Positions 21,301-33,800 of a stretch of 64,000 nucleotides of DNA are shown one piece after another. The first letter of the stretch is position 1. The number at the start of each line of letters is the position of its first letter. Origin of the DNA: Trifolium pratense. Its lineage: Eukaryota > Streptophyta > Magnoliopsida > Fabales > Fabaceae. The position numbers were made by a program, and so were the translations under genes. The DNA is taken from positions 6,284,001-6,348,000 of the forward strand of contig NC_060064.1 in NCBI RefSeq assembly GCF_020283565.1, written 5' to 3'. The notes under the pieces were generated by a model. That model was not told the origin of the DNA. It saw only the letters and a program-made list of their open reading frames with translations, and did not search any database.

Positions 21301-23946
21301 AGACATGCCAAGGCTTATACTTTTAATAGTCTTATCAATTATAGTTGAAGTGTTTCTTATTATTCTTGTATCTATGCATATGAGATGTATGCTTCTATTT
21401 TTAAGTTATTCCTTAGTCTTCTGTTATTCTGCTCTGTGTGCGCTTCTGTTTTTCAGTTTTCAGATATCCTCATCACATTTCTAAAAGCTTGTTTGTTTCT
21501 TATCTTTGTTGTTATGGTTTTCTACAGGTATTATCTGATATCATTGTGACGAGAATAGCTATGTCATTGATGAACTTACAAGTATTAGCTCTGTGCTATT
21601 GCTTTGGTGATATATCCATATCAAGCTTCAAATTCCCCATGCAAAACCTAAGAAAGTTGAGGCTTGAAAGAGTAACCCCATGGATGACCAATGATGATTT
21701 GGTTATTTTAACTCAAAACTGTAGAAATGTGGTTGAGCTTTCATTGCTGGGATGTCCTCTTCTTAACTCAGGTTAGGATCACATAGTTGGAAATAAGATC
21801 AATTGCACTTAGCTTAACTCGTTGAACATGAATTTGTAAACGAAGCCTCTAATTTGCTTACATTTAACCTTCTGGATAATAAAAATATCAATAAGCACCA
21901 AACAACCATTGTATGCCATTTTGGTCATTGTTTTGTCTTCTATTGCTACTTAGTATTCATGGGTAAAAAATAGATAGCAACAAAGAGGAAAAGTAACAGG
22001 GGGGTGGGGAAGGGTTGCAATATGGTAAATTTTCTTATTTAGAGTTTACATTACAGTGATTGATCTCTGACCACTTGATCAAATGTTAAAAATTTAGACA
22101 TTTGACAATGTAATTTTTTTCATTGCAGATTCTCAACAGATAATTTCACGTGCATGGCCAGGCTTGGTCTCTATGCATCTAGAGGTTTGTTTAATATTTT
22201 TCCCATTTCCATTTAACCCTTAAAACTATTGGAATTACCTATATATGATTATAACATGATATATAATCATATACAGTCATACAGAAAGGCTGTCTTCTAC
22301 GTATCATGAATATGCTGGCCTAGTGAGAGAAGAGTGGGTGCTTCTCTGTGATTAATGGCTATTCAATTTTTTTCAGTCATTTTAACATAGCAAATATTAT
22401 ACTTTAGATTATGCATCTTTCATAGTTAACGTTTGGAAAAGAGAAGAGTAATGGAGACTGGATTCTTACTTTTATTTGCAACTGCACTAACCATGGATGC
22501 CTATTGTTTAGGAATGTGGAGAAATAACAGCAAATGGGGTCTCTGCCCTTCTTGACTGCAGAGCTCTTGAAGATCTTCTGTTGCGTCATAATGTGAGCTT
22601 TCTGTTGACCCTTTTTTCTGCAAAGAAGTTTATGCTTACATCTTGATAAATTGATTGTCTGCTTGTCTTAGATTATCCAGTCAATGTTTATATAGCATCT
22701 TGTTTATTGATATTAATATATCATCTTGTTTCGTTCTTACTGCTTTTCTTTAATTCATTTATTTATATTTTGACAAATTTATTTATTTTTATTTTAAAGA
22801 CCTAAACATTTCATTAGATGATTATGTGGGAACATGATTCTCATTATCAAATAAGGATTGATAAAATTACAATTTAACAAATATCCGTCATTCTTCTGGT
22901 TTTTGCACCTTTTCTATAGTTATTTGGACAAATTCTGTTATGCTTACTATGGTATCCCCGCTCCCCAAAGAAAACAAAAAAGCTTCATAAAAACAAGAAG
23001 CTAAAGTTTGCTATTTGGATTGCTCTGGGTTTTTAAATCATATATTGAAACTGCATCATTAACTATTGATTTGACCTTTTGCATATGCAGGGGCCTGGGA
23101 TACAAAGAAACTTCATTTCTCACGCAGCTTCGAAGGTTGCACCTTGCTTGTGTTTCTTTATTTTATTTTTTGGTTTTGTAAAATGTCAGAAACTTGATAT
23201 CTGCTGTTGTAACTAACAGATGCCATTGCTTCGAAAATTGTCACTGGATGTATGTGATGCAAGTGAAGGTGGTTTTGATATTCCAAATGTAAGTTAGTGC
23301 AGTACCATCTCTCTTCTAATTAGTTATCTTGACAGTTTTGAGCTGTTATCCGAGTTTATGTGGTGTTATAGTCTGATGACTATATTTCACCCTCATTTCT
23401 CATTTGCGTTTTCACTTCCTATCTGTGACGCGATTCGTAATTTGTGGTAAAGTTAGCACGCTATCCACTAAACATTAGCATATCTTCAAAGGTACCATGG
23501 AATGAACTGAGATGTTTAAACCTTCGGTAGAATCAGGTGACTAACATGTTAAATCAAGTGAAGCGTTTCTAAACATGGCATCTCTACTCAAATTTCCCAA
23601 CGTATATATACTATTGAACATTCTAAACATGACACAAATTACGAATCACGTCACAAAATGGAAGTGAAAGCATGACTGCAAAATAGTTAACAGCATGTAC
23701 AAACCTATTTCATGCTCATAAGCCTGGGTTTATTTCAGGCTTTAGATTTTGATATTTTTGCTTCTATTCCAGTATGCTGCAGACAGATACTTTTTGAGTA
23801 CCTTGAAGATAGCAAGATGCAAATCTCAAAGATGTTTACTTAATTTCCCAGTTCCTTCTCGTAGACGATCCGTGCATGTAGAAACACTGGTGCTTGTGTG
23901 GAACAGCAACAATCTCACCAGAACAGTGGTGAAGGAAAGGCTTTAG
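12351..23946 (+). CDS. FBL11: BTB/POZ plus leucine-rich-repeat protein, FBL11-like
   Basis: Exons: 12351..12526, 13288..13338, 13439..13559, 13790..13931, 14058..14107, 14381..14469, 14569..14674, 16350..16386, 16485..16636, 18198..18756, 18868..19134, 19573..19718, 20058..20405, 21528..21771, 22129..22184, 22512..22592, 23091..23135, 23220..23288, 23773..23946. All phases agree and give 970 aa. After an acidic start (MEVSVSDDDDEV) comes a BTB-like region (DIIVSDLSTFLNFHTIKIQIHRNR, YFRGLLGGSFSES, then a BACK-like helical part with SEMHLSDALLLWLE). The C-terminal half has LRRs of the cysteine-containing F-box-LRR type (LSNCPQITSA, LHMGGCIGVSEL, LSLLGCPLLNS, LRKLSLDVCDAS), ending VKERL. It is probably a substrate adaptor of a CUL3 ubiquitin ligase, inferred from family. 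The 1.7-kb intron 14675..16349 carries an inverted repeat of Dicer-like fragments. Introns also hold an hAT element, a TRIM and a tandem duplication. Confidence 0.9.
12696..12870. mobile_element. PIF/Harbinger (Tourist-like) MITE
   Basis: Ends GGCTCTGTTTGG and CAAACAAAGCC form an imperfect inverted repeat, flanked on both sides by TTA, the 3-bp target duplication usual for Harbinger elements. It has no ORF. It lies in intron 1 of the FBL11-type gene. Confidence 0.6.
12911..13038 (+). repeat. tRNA-derived legume SINE
   Basis: Starts CCCGTGAGCTTAGCTCAGTT (A box TAGCTCAGTTGG), B box GAGTTTCGAACTC about 40 bp on, then GGTGGAATTTCTAGCCACTAGG and GCTACTTGACC followed by an A-run. The whole matches the layout of a common legume SINE. 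Related degraded copies lie at 45689..45790 and 46240..46350. It lies in intron 1 of the FBL11-type gene. Confidence 0.75.
14929..15106 (-). pseudogene. Dicer-like (DCL2-type) helicase fragment, left arm
   Basis: Minus-strand translation gives YQLEALDKAIRENTIVYLE, then TGFGKT, then LIAIMLLRSYAYHL, a stop, KSSPYIVVFLVP. This corresponds to helicase motif I of DCL2-type Dicer proteins, by remembered family sequence. The Walker A serine (GSGKT in the family) reads Phe here. The TGA after YHL is shared with the right arm. The fragment is non-coding in its present state. Confidence 0.75.
15301..15486 (+). pseudogene. Dicer-like (DCL2-type) helicase fragment, right arm
   Basis: Plus-strand translation gives YQLEALNKAIRENTIAYLE, then TGSGKTLIAIMLLRSYVYHL, a stop, then PSPYIVVFLVPQVLLVSQ after a 7-nt insertion. 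It follows GTGTGTGTAG, an apparent retained intron acceptor. It keeps an intact Walker A motif but is only about 60 codons of a protein normally over 1300 aa. Confidence 0.78.
16839..17348. mobile_element. Non-autonomous hAT element with perfect 8-bp duplication
   Basis: Terminal inverted repeats TAGGGATGGCA and TGCCATCCCTA are flanked by AGTTAGGT on both sides (16831..16838 and 17349..17356). The interior near each end is rich in CCCGAACCC/GGGTTTGGGT motifs in opposite orientation, so the ends can pair over a long stretch. No transposase ORF is present. It lies in the intron 16637..18197 of the FBL11-type gene. Confidence 0.88.
20496..20848 (+). mobile_element. TRIM retroelement with identical LTRs
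   Basis: Two 117-bp direct repeats (20496..20612 and 20732..20848) are identical base for base. Each begins TGTTAGAAGTCCCACATTGG and ends TTCTAATA. Just after the first lies TGGTATCAAAGCC, a primer-binding site for initiator Met-tRNA, and before the second a purine tract (GTGAGAGGGTG). The 5-bp target duplication AAAAC occurs at 20491..20495 and 20849..20853. There is no coding capacity, so it moved with help from another element. Identical LTRs point to recent insertion. Confidence 0.93.
21046..21545 (+). repeat. Tandem duplication spanning an intron end and exon start
   Basis: A 230-bp block (21046..21275) is repeated with divergence at 21309..21545. Both copies contain GTTATGGTTTTCTACAG, the splice acceptor, and the first bases of the exon (GTAATATCTGATATCATT against GTATTATCTGATATCATT). 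Only the second copy leads into an open exon. The first would run into a stop after about 20 codons. Confidence 0.8.
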
Positions 23947-26900
23947 TGCTGAAGAATTAGTAACTTGTAAGTTGTAAATGATATAATGAAGCCACCTCTC
24001 TTTTTGAAAAGATGGGAGATTATTTAGAATTAACATGGTATTCTTGCTTCTGCCAAAATTTAAGAGAAACATCACGTTTAGGCTTTACCATAAACTTGAG
24101 TAGCTGTTTTGAACATAATACAAGCTAATTCAAACATCTTGAGTGATTACTTTCAACTTTCAATAAAGTTAATGAGCTCCCCCTAAGACGCAACTGACTC
24201 AACGGTTAATGAGCTCCCTCTAGGATGGACGTATTGTTCGTAAAAATCCGAGTTCGATTTTTGGTAGAAACAATTTTTTTTGTCAAACTTTACTTTAAGA
24301 CAATTTTAATATACGTAAGTCCATGCAAACACTTATGGTAACATCTTTCATATCATACAAAATACTTTGGAGTTTTTTTTCACCCTCCATTTTTATTTTT
24401 TTTTATATAATCACTCCTCTCCTAAAGTATACTCTGTGATGGGATTTGTTTTAAGACCGTAGGTGTAATACTCCTAAAATTGTGTAATTGTTATCTTTAA
24501 AACATATTTCAAATTAAAAACACTTTGTCAAGAAACTCATAAATAACCTTGTCAGAACCGGAAAAAAGTAATATAAGAGAGGAACATGCTAGCTTGTTTT
24601 GGAAATTGATTGTGGTGCTTGTGGGGGGTTGTGTTTAGGAATTCTGCAGGAACATGCTAGCTTGTTTTAAATTTTTGCAAATTGTGGAGAATTCTTCATG
24701 CAAATTGAGTGGGAAAGATATTGCAAATACACATTTTAGCATTAATTTTTAATAAATTTATGGGATGGAATATTTTAGTGTTGATGGCTGATAATGATTG
24801 CTTACTTGCAATCCACGTACTAACATTAACTAAAACAAATTGAAAACTGGATTACGTGCAATAGGCCAACCTTTTCTCACTCTTATTTTTACTCGTATAA
24901 TAAATTAATAATAATGTATTTGAATTTCTTGACATCATGTGTTTGTACTTCCATGTTCTTCCCCCCCGAATCAAAATGGTTGTATGTTGCTTTAATAATT
25001 ATGATGTTGATGTATTCATTTTAAATTAAATCTTTGGTTTTTAAAGGAAGAGACTACAAGTAATCTAGAGTTTAACTGTGAGGTAAGTAAAGTCTGATTA
25101 AGAATTATTTTCATTAAGGATTGAACTCGGATTATCCGAATAATTTGCCTTAAAGAGCTCATTAATCATTTGAATATAATTACTTAATTAAAAAAATAAC
25201 AAAACCACATGTTTCAATTTGCATCTCAACATGTCAAATATTTATGTAACTACTAACTTCCATCAAAATGATAAATGTAGCTTTTATGAAACACAATTTT
25301 TTTTTTGAGCAACAATATGTTGATATATTGTATTATTGAATGAGTTGAGATCACAAATGAATAATACTATAAATTAAGCTGAAAATTGTCAAATGAAGAA
25401 GAAAGGAAACAAAAATCTATCATTAAAAAACAAAATCAAACAGGGGTGGGGTGGGGTGGTGGTCCGGGACTTAGAAAAGGCATATCCTATAGCATAAAAT
25501 TAATGAATCATGATTCATGATGCTTCTCCATTATTATTAATAAGAAAATGCTAACGAGTGTACCTGAAACACTTTTTAAGTATTTTAAATAGTAAATTTT
25601 TGTGAAACTTTTAAGAAAATGTTTAGAGAATCAACACATTAGATATTGAAATATTTCATTTTTTAAATAAATTATTTATTTAAATGAAATGCTTAAAGAG
25701 TATTCCGAAAACCTTGGTTAACGAAATCTTTATTAATAAGAGCTCAACATCAACCTAGGCATAAATAACTAACAGGAAACATGCAAAATCTCATTTTGCT
25801 TATTCTTCGGGAATCTGACAAAAGGATCGGTTTGGCACATGAAATTGAAGTGAATTATAAACCATCATTTATGACTTCAACATATTATAAACAAAAAATA
25901 TTATCGTAAAAATGAAGAATATCTTGTATAGGTAGGTTTCTTGTCATTGTCACGTTATTAATTGTTTTATTCTGCAAACGTATCTATTCCAAGTAATAAT
26001 TAATTAGATAATGCTTACCAAAAACAGGCTGTGGAAACAGATTAGTAGTTGACATGAAAAGTTTCCTAATAGCATCTTTCTCCAATGTTCAACCTATTTT
26101 GAGTTTTCAGTTTTGTATATCATTTTCGTATACTTAAAATTCCACATTGTTTAAAAATTGAGGTTAACATGTAACATTCACACTCTCCGATTCATAATAC
26201 GTCTTTTATAAATGATAAAGTTATGAGACCTCACATACTAGTATAGTTCAAAGCAGACAATACTTCAGAATATGGTGTGATGTAGTTAAAGATAGAACGA
26301 AACAACATAATATTAATAATAGTTTCTACAATGCTACGTATACATATGCAACTTATGGATTTGGATCGTTTCCATCGGGATTATCTTTCTCAATTTTTGT
26401 CAAGTGCAATCTCAACCATCCAACATGAGAGAAAATAAGAGTAAAATAAAAAAAAATTGAAAAATTGAGAAAATTTCCAATAAAGAGTTCTAAATCCGAA
26501 ACTTATATTTCTTATTTATCACGTCGATATTTTTCAATGGAGAAAAAAAATAAAAATCAAATTCATCCTTCTATAAGACTCGCTTAGATACCTTAATACA
26601 CTTGTTAAGAAAACTAAAAGAAATAAAAGAAAAATTATGTGGAAAAGATTAATTTTTAAAATTTTAAGATATATATTAAACACATTATTTCCAAAATTAT
26701 ATTTTTATATTTAACTTTTGTTAGAAATTAAATTTGTGGAAAAGTGTTCCAAAAACTTGGTATTTTCTTAAAATAAACGGATCATGCAATTGTACAAAAT
26801 TTCTTTTTTCTTTCTATTTATGGTTTTCATAACTTTCATACCAACTAATGGTAATATTTAATCATGACTTCCATGCAATGAATATTGACACTTATCTTAG

Positions 26901-27831
26901 TCGTGATTTAAAAATTAGAGTAAATACTTAATAATGTGATAGCCAAGATATATAATAACTTATTCAATGAATTTAGAAAAATGAAATTTCTCCAAAAAAA
27001 AGAAGATTGAATTTTATTACAAGCTTTCTCTCAATTCTTTCTGTGTAATGCGCAGTCCATATCTAATTTAAATGAATTTCAAGTTAGATCTTCCTACTTG
27101 TTTGTTCTTACTCTTTCTTATTATAAACGTCGCTTTAAAAAGTTTGTCTCAACTTGTCTCTTGGTGGCTCAGAAGTCAAGAGAGAATTCACACTCTTAAA
27201 ATTTCAAAAGAGAAGCTTAAATTTTATAGGGTTTGGCAATAGAAACAATAACATACTAGGGTGGTGGAAATATGAATACTTATTATTCATCTTAACTTGT
27301 ATCACAAGTAATTAACATTGATCTTAATTATATTTTTTTTTATATTTTTCACCACCAGTTTAATCTGGTTCGTGGTCAGTTCTGGCATCAAGTGGTTCTA
27401 ACCCCTTCCCGAATTGATTTTAAATTTGTTTGGTGAGCAAATATACTATTTGGTGGGTGGATCTTAGAGAGACGCTAAGATATCATATTAAAATTGAGAG
27501 TTGAGTCTAACTCAACTTACAAAATCAGTTTGCAAGGTGAACATCGACTCTGTTTAGAAATTGTTCATCTCACATCCAATATTTTAATAATTGAGAAAAT
27601 CCATGTTAAACCTTTTTAATCCAAGATGCCAAGTAGTCAAAACCACATAGCAACACGTTCAAGAAAGCGACAAACCCAAGGAACCAGCTACATATATAGT
27701 AACATTTAATTTACAAATCATTTCAGGAAAAAAATAATATTATACAGTACATTACAATATATATATATATACATCTATAGTAAGATATCTATATATTAGT
27801 TATCTGTTTGAGAAATCAATTAGTTAGTAAC
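23947..27831. other. Spacer between FBL11-type gene and first PDR gene
   Basis: AT-rich with no supported gene. A SINE-like segment with a B box (GAGTTCGATTTTT) lies near 24190..24290. A stretch near 27460..27590 (CTAAGATATCATATTAAAAT..., ACTCAACTTACAAAATC...) resembles the LTR of a common legume retroelement without a matching second copy. The last 80 bp hold the promoter region of the PDR gene. Confidence 0.5.
27757..27771 (+). promoter_or_regulatory. TATA-like (TA)n run before the first PDR gene
   Basis: A run of TA dinucleotides about 60 to 75 bp upstream of the chosen start codon could serve as the TATA element. Position and composition are the only support. Confidence 0.3.
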
Positions 27832-30800
27832 ATGGCATCGGTATTGGCGGGGGATGAGGTGGCCATATCAACAAGCAGTCGTCGGAGTTGGACATCAACC
27901 AGTTTTAGAGACGTCTGGACGGCGACAGCTGCGGCCATTCCCGATGTATTCGAGCGGAGTGATCGGCACACACAAGAAGATGATGAGTACCACCTTACTT
28001 GGGCAGCCATTGAACGGTTGCCTACTTTTGAGCGTATGAGAAAAGGTGTAATGAAACATGTTGCTGAAAATGGAAAAGTTGTGCATGATGAAGTTGATGT
28101 TGCTAAACTTGGTTTACATGATAAAAAGATTTTGTTGGATAGTATACTTAAGATTGTCGAAGAAGACAATGAGAAGTTTCTTAGAAAACTTAGAGACAGA
28201 CAAGACAGGTCTGTGAACTGTCTCTTTATGATCTATCTGTGTTTTGGATTTTCTTGATCCGTCAAACAATGTCTTTTGGCCATTATCCAACAACCAACTA
28301 GCAGTCAAGACCATAATATATGATCCGTTAAACCACGTTAGTTGGCTGTTGACTATTGTCCGATAATCAACTAGTGGTCAGACGGACCCTGGATATATAT
28401 GATCCGACAAGGCCAACCAGTGGTCTGACGAATATGTGGTCCGTCAAACAGTACTAGTTTTTGGTGGTTGACCGGTATTCAACCACCAACTACTGGTTGG
28501 ATAGATCACAAAAGAATATGATAATCTATTATAAAAAATGGATCCTCGACTGCTGCAACAATTTATTGCAGCTAGAGGATCCAGTTCTATATTGTCGATA
28601 ACAAGGTCATTCAGTATGATTAAGGTCATTTTTAATTTGAATATGTGCTTACATTTGTGATTGCAATGGAATACAATACAGGGTAGGGATTGAGATTCCA
28701 AAAATTGAAGTTCGTTATGAGAATTTATCTGTGGAGGGAGATGTGTATGTTGGAAGCAGAGCACTTCCAACACTGCTTAATGTTACCATCAATACTTTGG
28801 AGGTACTTATTTTCTCATATATATTAAAAAACTACCAGATTTAATGGTATTAAATACTTTATCTGATTAATTTGATTGTTTGTTTGCATGGTAGAGTGTT
28901 TTGGGATTGTTTCATCTTGCACCATCCAAGAAGAGAGAGATTCAAATTCTCAAACATGTTAGTGGAATTGTGAAACCATCAAGGTAGCTTAAGATAAAAT
29001 TAATTTGATGCATTCTTGAATTTTTTACAATTTATGCATTCTTATACAATTTATTATATGTCACTGAAAATTATATTTATTTTATTTTGTTTGGTAATTT
29101 CAGGATGACACTGCTTCTAGGTCCTCCAGGTTCCGGAAAAACAACATTGCTTTTAGCTTTAGCAGGAAAACTTGATCATAATTTAAGGGTTGGTTTCATT
29201 TTCATTGTTTTTAACTTGTAAAATTTGTTTAAATAAATAATGAGCTTTGTTTTTTGATGTGATTAGGCTTCTGGGAAAATCACTTATTGTGGTCATGAGC
29301 TAAATGAATTTGTTGCTACGAAAACTTGTGCTTATATTAGTCAACATGACATTCATTATGGAGAAATTACAGTGAGAGAGACTTTGGATTTTTCATCGCG
29401 TTGTCTAGGTGTTGGTACTAGGTATGAATTGTTGATGGAACTCTCAAGAAGGGAGAGAGATGCAGGAATTAAACCAGATCCTGAGATTGATGCTTTCATG
29501 AAGGCTATAGCATTATCAGGCCAAAAAAGCAGTTTTGTAACTGATTATGTTCTCAAGGTTTGTATCTATGTTGTGGTATTTAATTTCAGCTTAATTATAT
29601 ATTAGTCTTACCTCTATGCTTCTATTTTAGGTCTATTTGGATCGACTTATTTGGTGGCATAGTACTTGTGAGACTGTTACGGAGAACTTATGTCCATAAG
29701 CTGTTTTCAACTTATTTTTATAACTTTCCCGGGATAACTTATGAAAACAGTTTGACTTTATTTTATTGTTTGTTAAAGAAATAACTTATCTATAAGCACG
29801 AGTGCAAAAAAAAATACTTAATTAAGCTGTTTATCCAAACTTATCTAGTCTTGTAAAAACTAAATTTGATCATGTTAACAGATGCTTGGATTGGATATTT
29901 GTGCTGACATTATGGTTGGCGACGAAATGAGAAGGGGAATCTCAGGAGGACAAAAGAAGCGAGTAACGACAGGTTCTATTCTTTTTAATTATATATTTGA
30001 CCAACAAACTTAACTTATTAACATTTAATCTCACAATTTTTCAATCTGTACTAATTGCTTTTGATGTAATTTGTTGTAGGGGAGATGCTGGTAGGACCAG
30101 CAAAAGCACTTTTCATGGATGAAATATCCACAGGATTGGATAGTTCAACCACTTTTCAAATATGCAAGTTCATGAGACAAATGGTTCATATAATGGATGT
30201 AACCGTCGTCATTTCACTTTTACAGCCAGCACCAGAGACATTTGAACTCTTTGACGACATTATTCTACTTTCAGAAGGACAAATTGTATACCAAGGACCA
30301 CGCGAAAACGTGCTAGAGTTCTTCGAATACACAGGTTTTAAATGTCCAGATAGAAAAGGTGTTGCTGATTTTTTACAAGAAGTAACATCCAAGAAAGATC
30401 AACAACAATACTGGTTTAGAAAAGATGAACCTTATAGATATGTTTCAGTTTCTGAATTTGTTGATTACTTTAATTCATTTCATATCGGAGAGGAAATTGC
30501 GGACGAGCTTAAGGTTCCTTATAATAAGAGTCAAACTCATCCAGCTGCATTAGTGAAAGAAAAGTATGGTATATCAAATTGGGAACTATTTAAGGCATGC
30601 TTTTCAAAAGAATGGCTTCTTATGAAGAGGAATGCTTTTATTTATGTATTCAAAACAACACAGATAACAATCATGTCTATTATTACTTTTACTGTGTTCT
30701 TTAGAACAAAAATGTCGGTTGGTACCGTTCAAGATGGACAAAAATTCCATGGAGCATTATTCTTTACACTGATAAATGTGATGTTTAATGGGATGGCAGA

Positions 30801-33800
30801 ACTATCCATGACAGTTACTAGGCTTCCTGTTTTCTACAAACAAAGGGATTTCAAGTTTTATCCTGCATGGGCGTTCGCGTTACCGATATGGATTCTTAGG
30901 ATCCCTCTTTCCTTTTTGGAATCATTGATATGGATTGTTCTTACATATTTTACCATTGGTTTTGCTCCTTCTGCTAGCAGGTAATATGAGTTTACTTTGA
31001 TAGAGGCAACAATTTTCCTTATCAGACACTTCAAATTGAAGGTGTGTCTGGTGTCTGATATGCGTCAGTGTGAGATACTGACACGATAAATTTCTTGTCT
31101 ATATGATCAGATTTTTTCGACAATTCTTGGCATTATTTGGCATTCATCAGATGGCTCTTTCTTTATTTCGGTTCGTCGCTGCAATTGGTAGATCACTAGT
31201 TATTGCTAATTCATTAGGTACCTTGACCTTGCTAGTGGTATTTACGCTAGGAGGTTTCATTATTGCCAAAGGTAAGTAATTGAACATTCACACACACTGC
31301 GCATCGACCACTTGCGCAAGACCTAATGGTCTTTTTCTAGTTTGAACAAATACTTATTGCAACATATTTGCTTTTGTTCGTGTAGACGACATCAAGCCAT
31401 GGATGATATGGGGCTACTATATATCTCCTATAATGTATGGCCAGAATGCCATAGCAATTACTGAATTTTTAGACAAAAGATGGAATATAGTAAGAATTTA
31501 ATTTTCCTATTCATGTTTGTCACTGCCTTAATGTATTATATGATATATGAACTTTAAGCATTGTTAAATTTTTTATTTTTATCTTTTGCAGCCAAATACA
31601 GATACAAGATTTGATGCACCAACAATAGGAAAAGTACTTCTGAAATCGAGAGGCTTGTATACAGAAGATTATTGGTATTGGATCTGCCTTGGAGCCTTGG
31701 CTGGATTTTCTCTTCTCTTCAACCTTCTCTTCATTCTTGCACTAACTTACTTGAATCGTAAGTTATATATTCTTTTGATTTTCGATGTCTGTAATCGAAT
31801 AATAATGTTTTTACAGTTTCTTAACACTTATAATGTTATTTTAAAAAATTTCAGCTTTAGTTGATTCAAAAGCAGTCACTGCGGATGAAGATGACAAGAA
31901 GAATGGAAATCCATCCTCTAGACACCTTCCTATTGAAGGTTTGTTTATGTAACTAATATATATTTCCCTTATACTTTTTGTGATTCTAAGTGTATCTCAT
32001 ATTTTTAGGAAATTTTAGCTGCACACAATTCTCATGTATTCAATGGCGATGTTTCTATAACACTGCGAAGTGCTAACTGTTTCTGATTAAGAACAGGTAC
32101 CAACATATCAATGAGAAATTCTTCAGAATTTACTAGTCCATCGAACCATGAACCGAGAAGAGGAATGGTTCTACCGTTTCAACCTCTTTCAATGGCATTC
32201 AATCATATTAGCTACTTTGTAGACATGCCAGCAGTAAGTTACTGAACCTGAACCTCTTATACTATATGTTTATCAAAATTATAGGAGTTTTCGATGAAAA
32301 TATGAGCTTTTGTTATGCGACTTTTATCACATCAGGAAATGAAGAGTCAAGGAATCAACAAGGATAGACTTCAACTGCTACAAAATGTTAGTGGTGCTTT
32401 TAGACCAGGCATATTAACAGCACTTGTAGGTGTTAGTGGTGCTGGAAAGACAACACTCATGGATGTATTAGCTGGAAGAAAAACAGGTGGATACATCGAA
32501 GGAAATATCAGCATATCAGGTTATCAAAAGAACCAAGCAACATTTGCTCGAATAAGTGGTTACTGCGAACAGAACGACATTCATTCTCCGCATGTTACTG
32601 TCTATGAATCACTATTGTTTTCAGCATGGCTTCGTCTTCCTTCAGATGTAAAGACGCAAACTCTAAAGGTGTGTTGGTACAAGCTTTATCATCTTGAGTC
32701 TTTGATGAAATTCATTTTCAGTATAATTTTGATTTAGTCTTCTACTTCTATTTGTAATTTAGATGTTTGTTGAAGAAGTTATGGAGTTGGTCGAGCTTAA
32801 ACCACTTAGAGATGCTCTTGTCGGCCTTCCAGGTGTGGATGGTTTATCAACAGAACAAAGGAAAAGGCTTACGATCGCTGTGGAACTGGTTGCCAACCCT
32901 TCAATCATCTTCATGGATGAACCAACTTCTGGCCTTGATGCTAGAGCTGCGGCTATTGTTATGCGAACCGTGAGAAACACAGTAGATACGGGGAGAACTG
33001 TTGTTTGCACAATTCATCAACCAAGCATAGACATTTTTGAAGCTTTTGATGAGGCAAGTCTAGAATCTCTAGACCTATGAGTTTCTATGTTATATATTAT
33101 TCATATCTTTAACTTTGAGTTCTTTGTTACTATAGCTATTCTTGATGAAAAGAGGAGGACAGGTTATCTATGCCGGACCTCTCGGTCGCCACTCACATAA
33201 GCTTGTAGAATATTTTGAAGTGAGTATTGAAAATTTTGAAGTTTTTACATTTTTGTCTACCATCTTTGAAGTCTTTATTATCAATCTTAATAACTTCATC
33301 TAATTTACACAAACTTCAGGCTATCCCGGGAGTTCAAAAAATCAAGGATGGTTATAATCCGGCCACATGGATGCTTGAAATCAGCTCTACTTCAGTTGAG
33401 GCTCAATTAAATGTCGATTTTGCAGAGATTTATGCCAACTCTACCCTTTACCAGTAAGCTTTTTTATGTTATAATTATGTTAGCTTACTTACACGCAACG
33501 AGAATTCTAGCTTTAAAACTCTTATTTTCTCGTTCTTTAGGAGGAATCAAGAACTTATTAAGGAGCTGAGTACTCCAGCACCGGATTCTAAGGACTTGTA
33601 CTTCCCAACCAAATATTCGCAATCATTTTTTGTTCAATGCAAAGCTAACTTCTGGAAACAACATCTGTCCTATTGGAGACATTCTCAATATAATGCCGTC
33701 CGATTCTTCATGACCATAGTCATTGGAGTATTGTTTGGTCTAATATTTTGGAAGCAAGCAAAAAATACGTAAGTCATAAAAGTGCATATTCATTCAATTT

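Noticed and set aside
33051..33063. Apparent missing GT donor after DE in both PDR genes, suggesting a frameshift or dead gene
   Set aside because: Both copies have GAG|GCAAGT, a good GC donor, and the next exon joins in frame. Coincident damage in two genes is unlikely.
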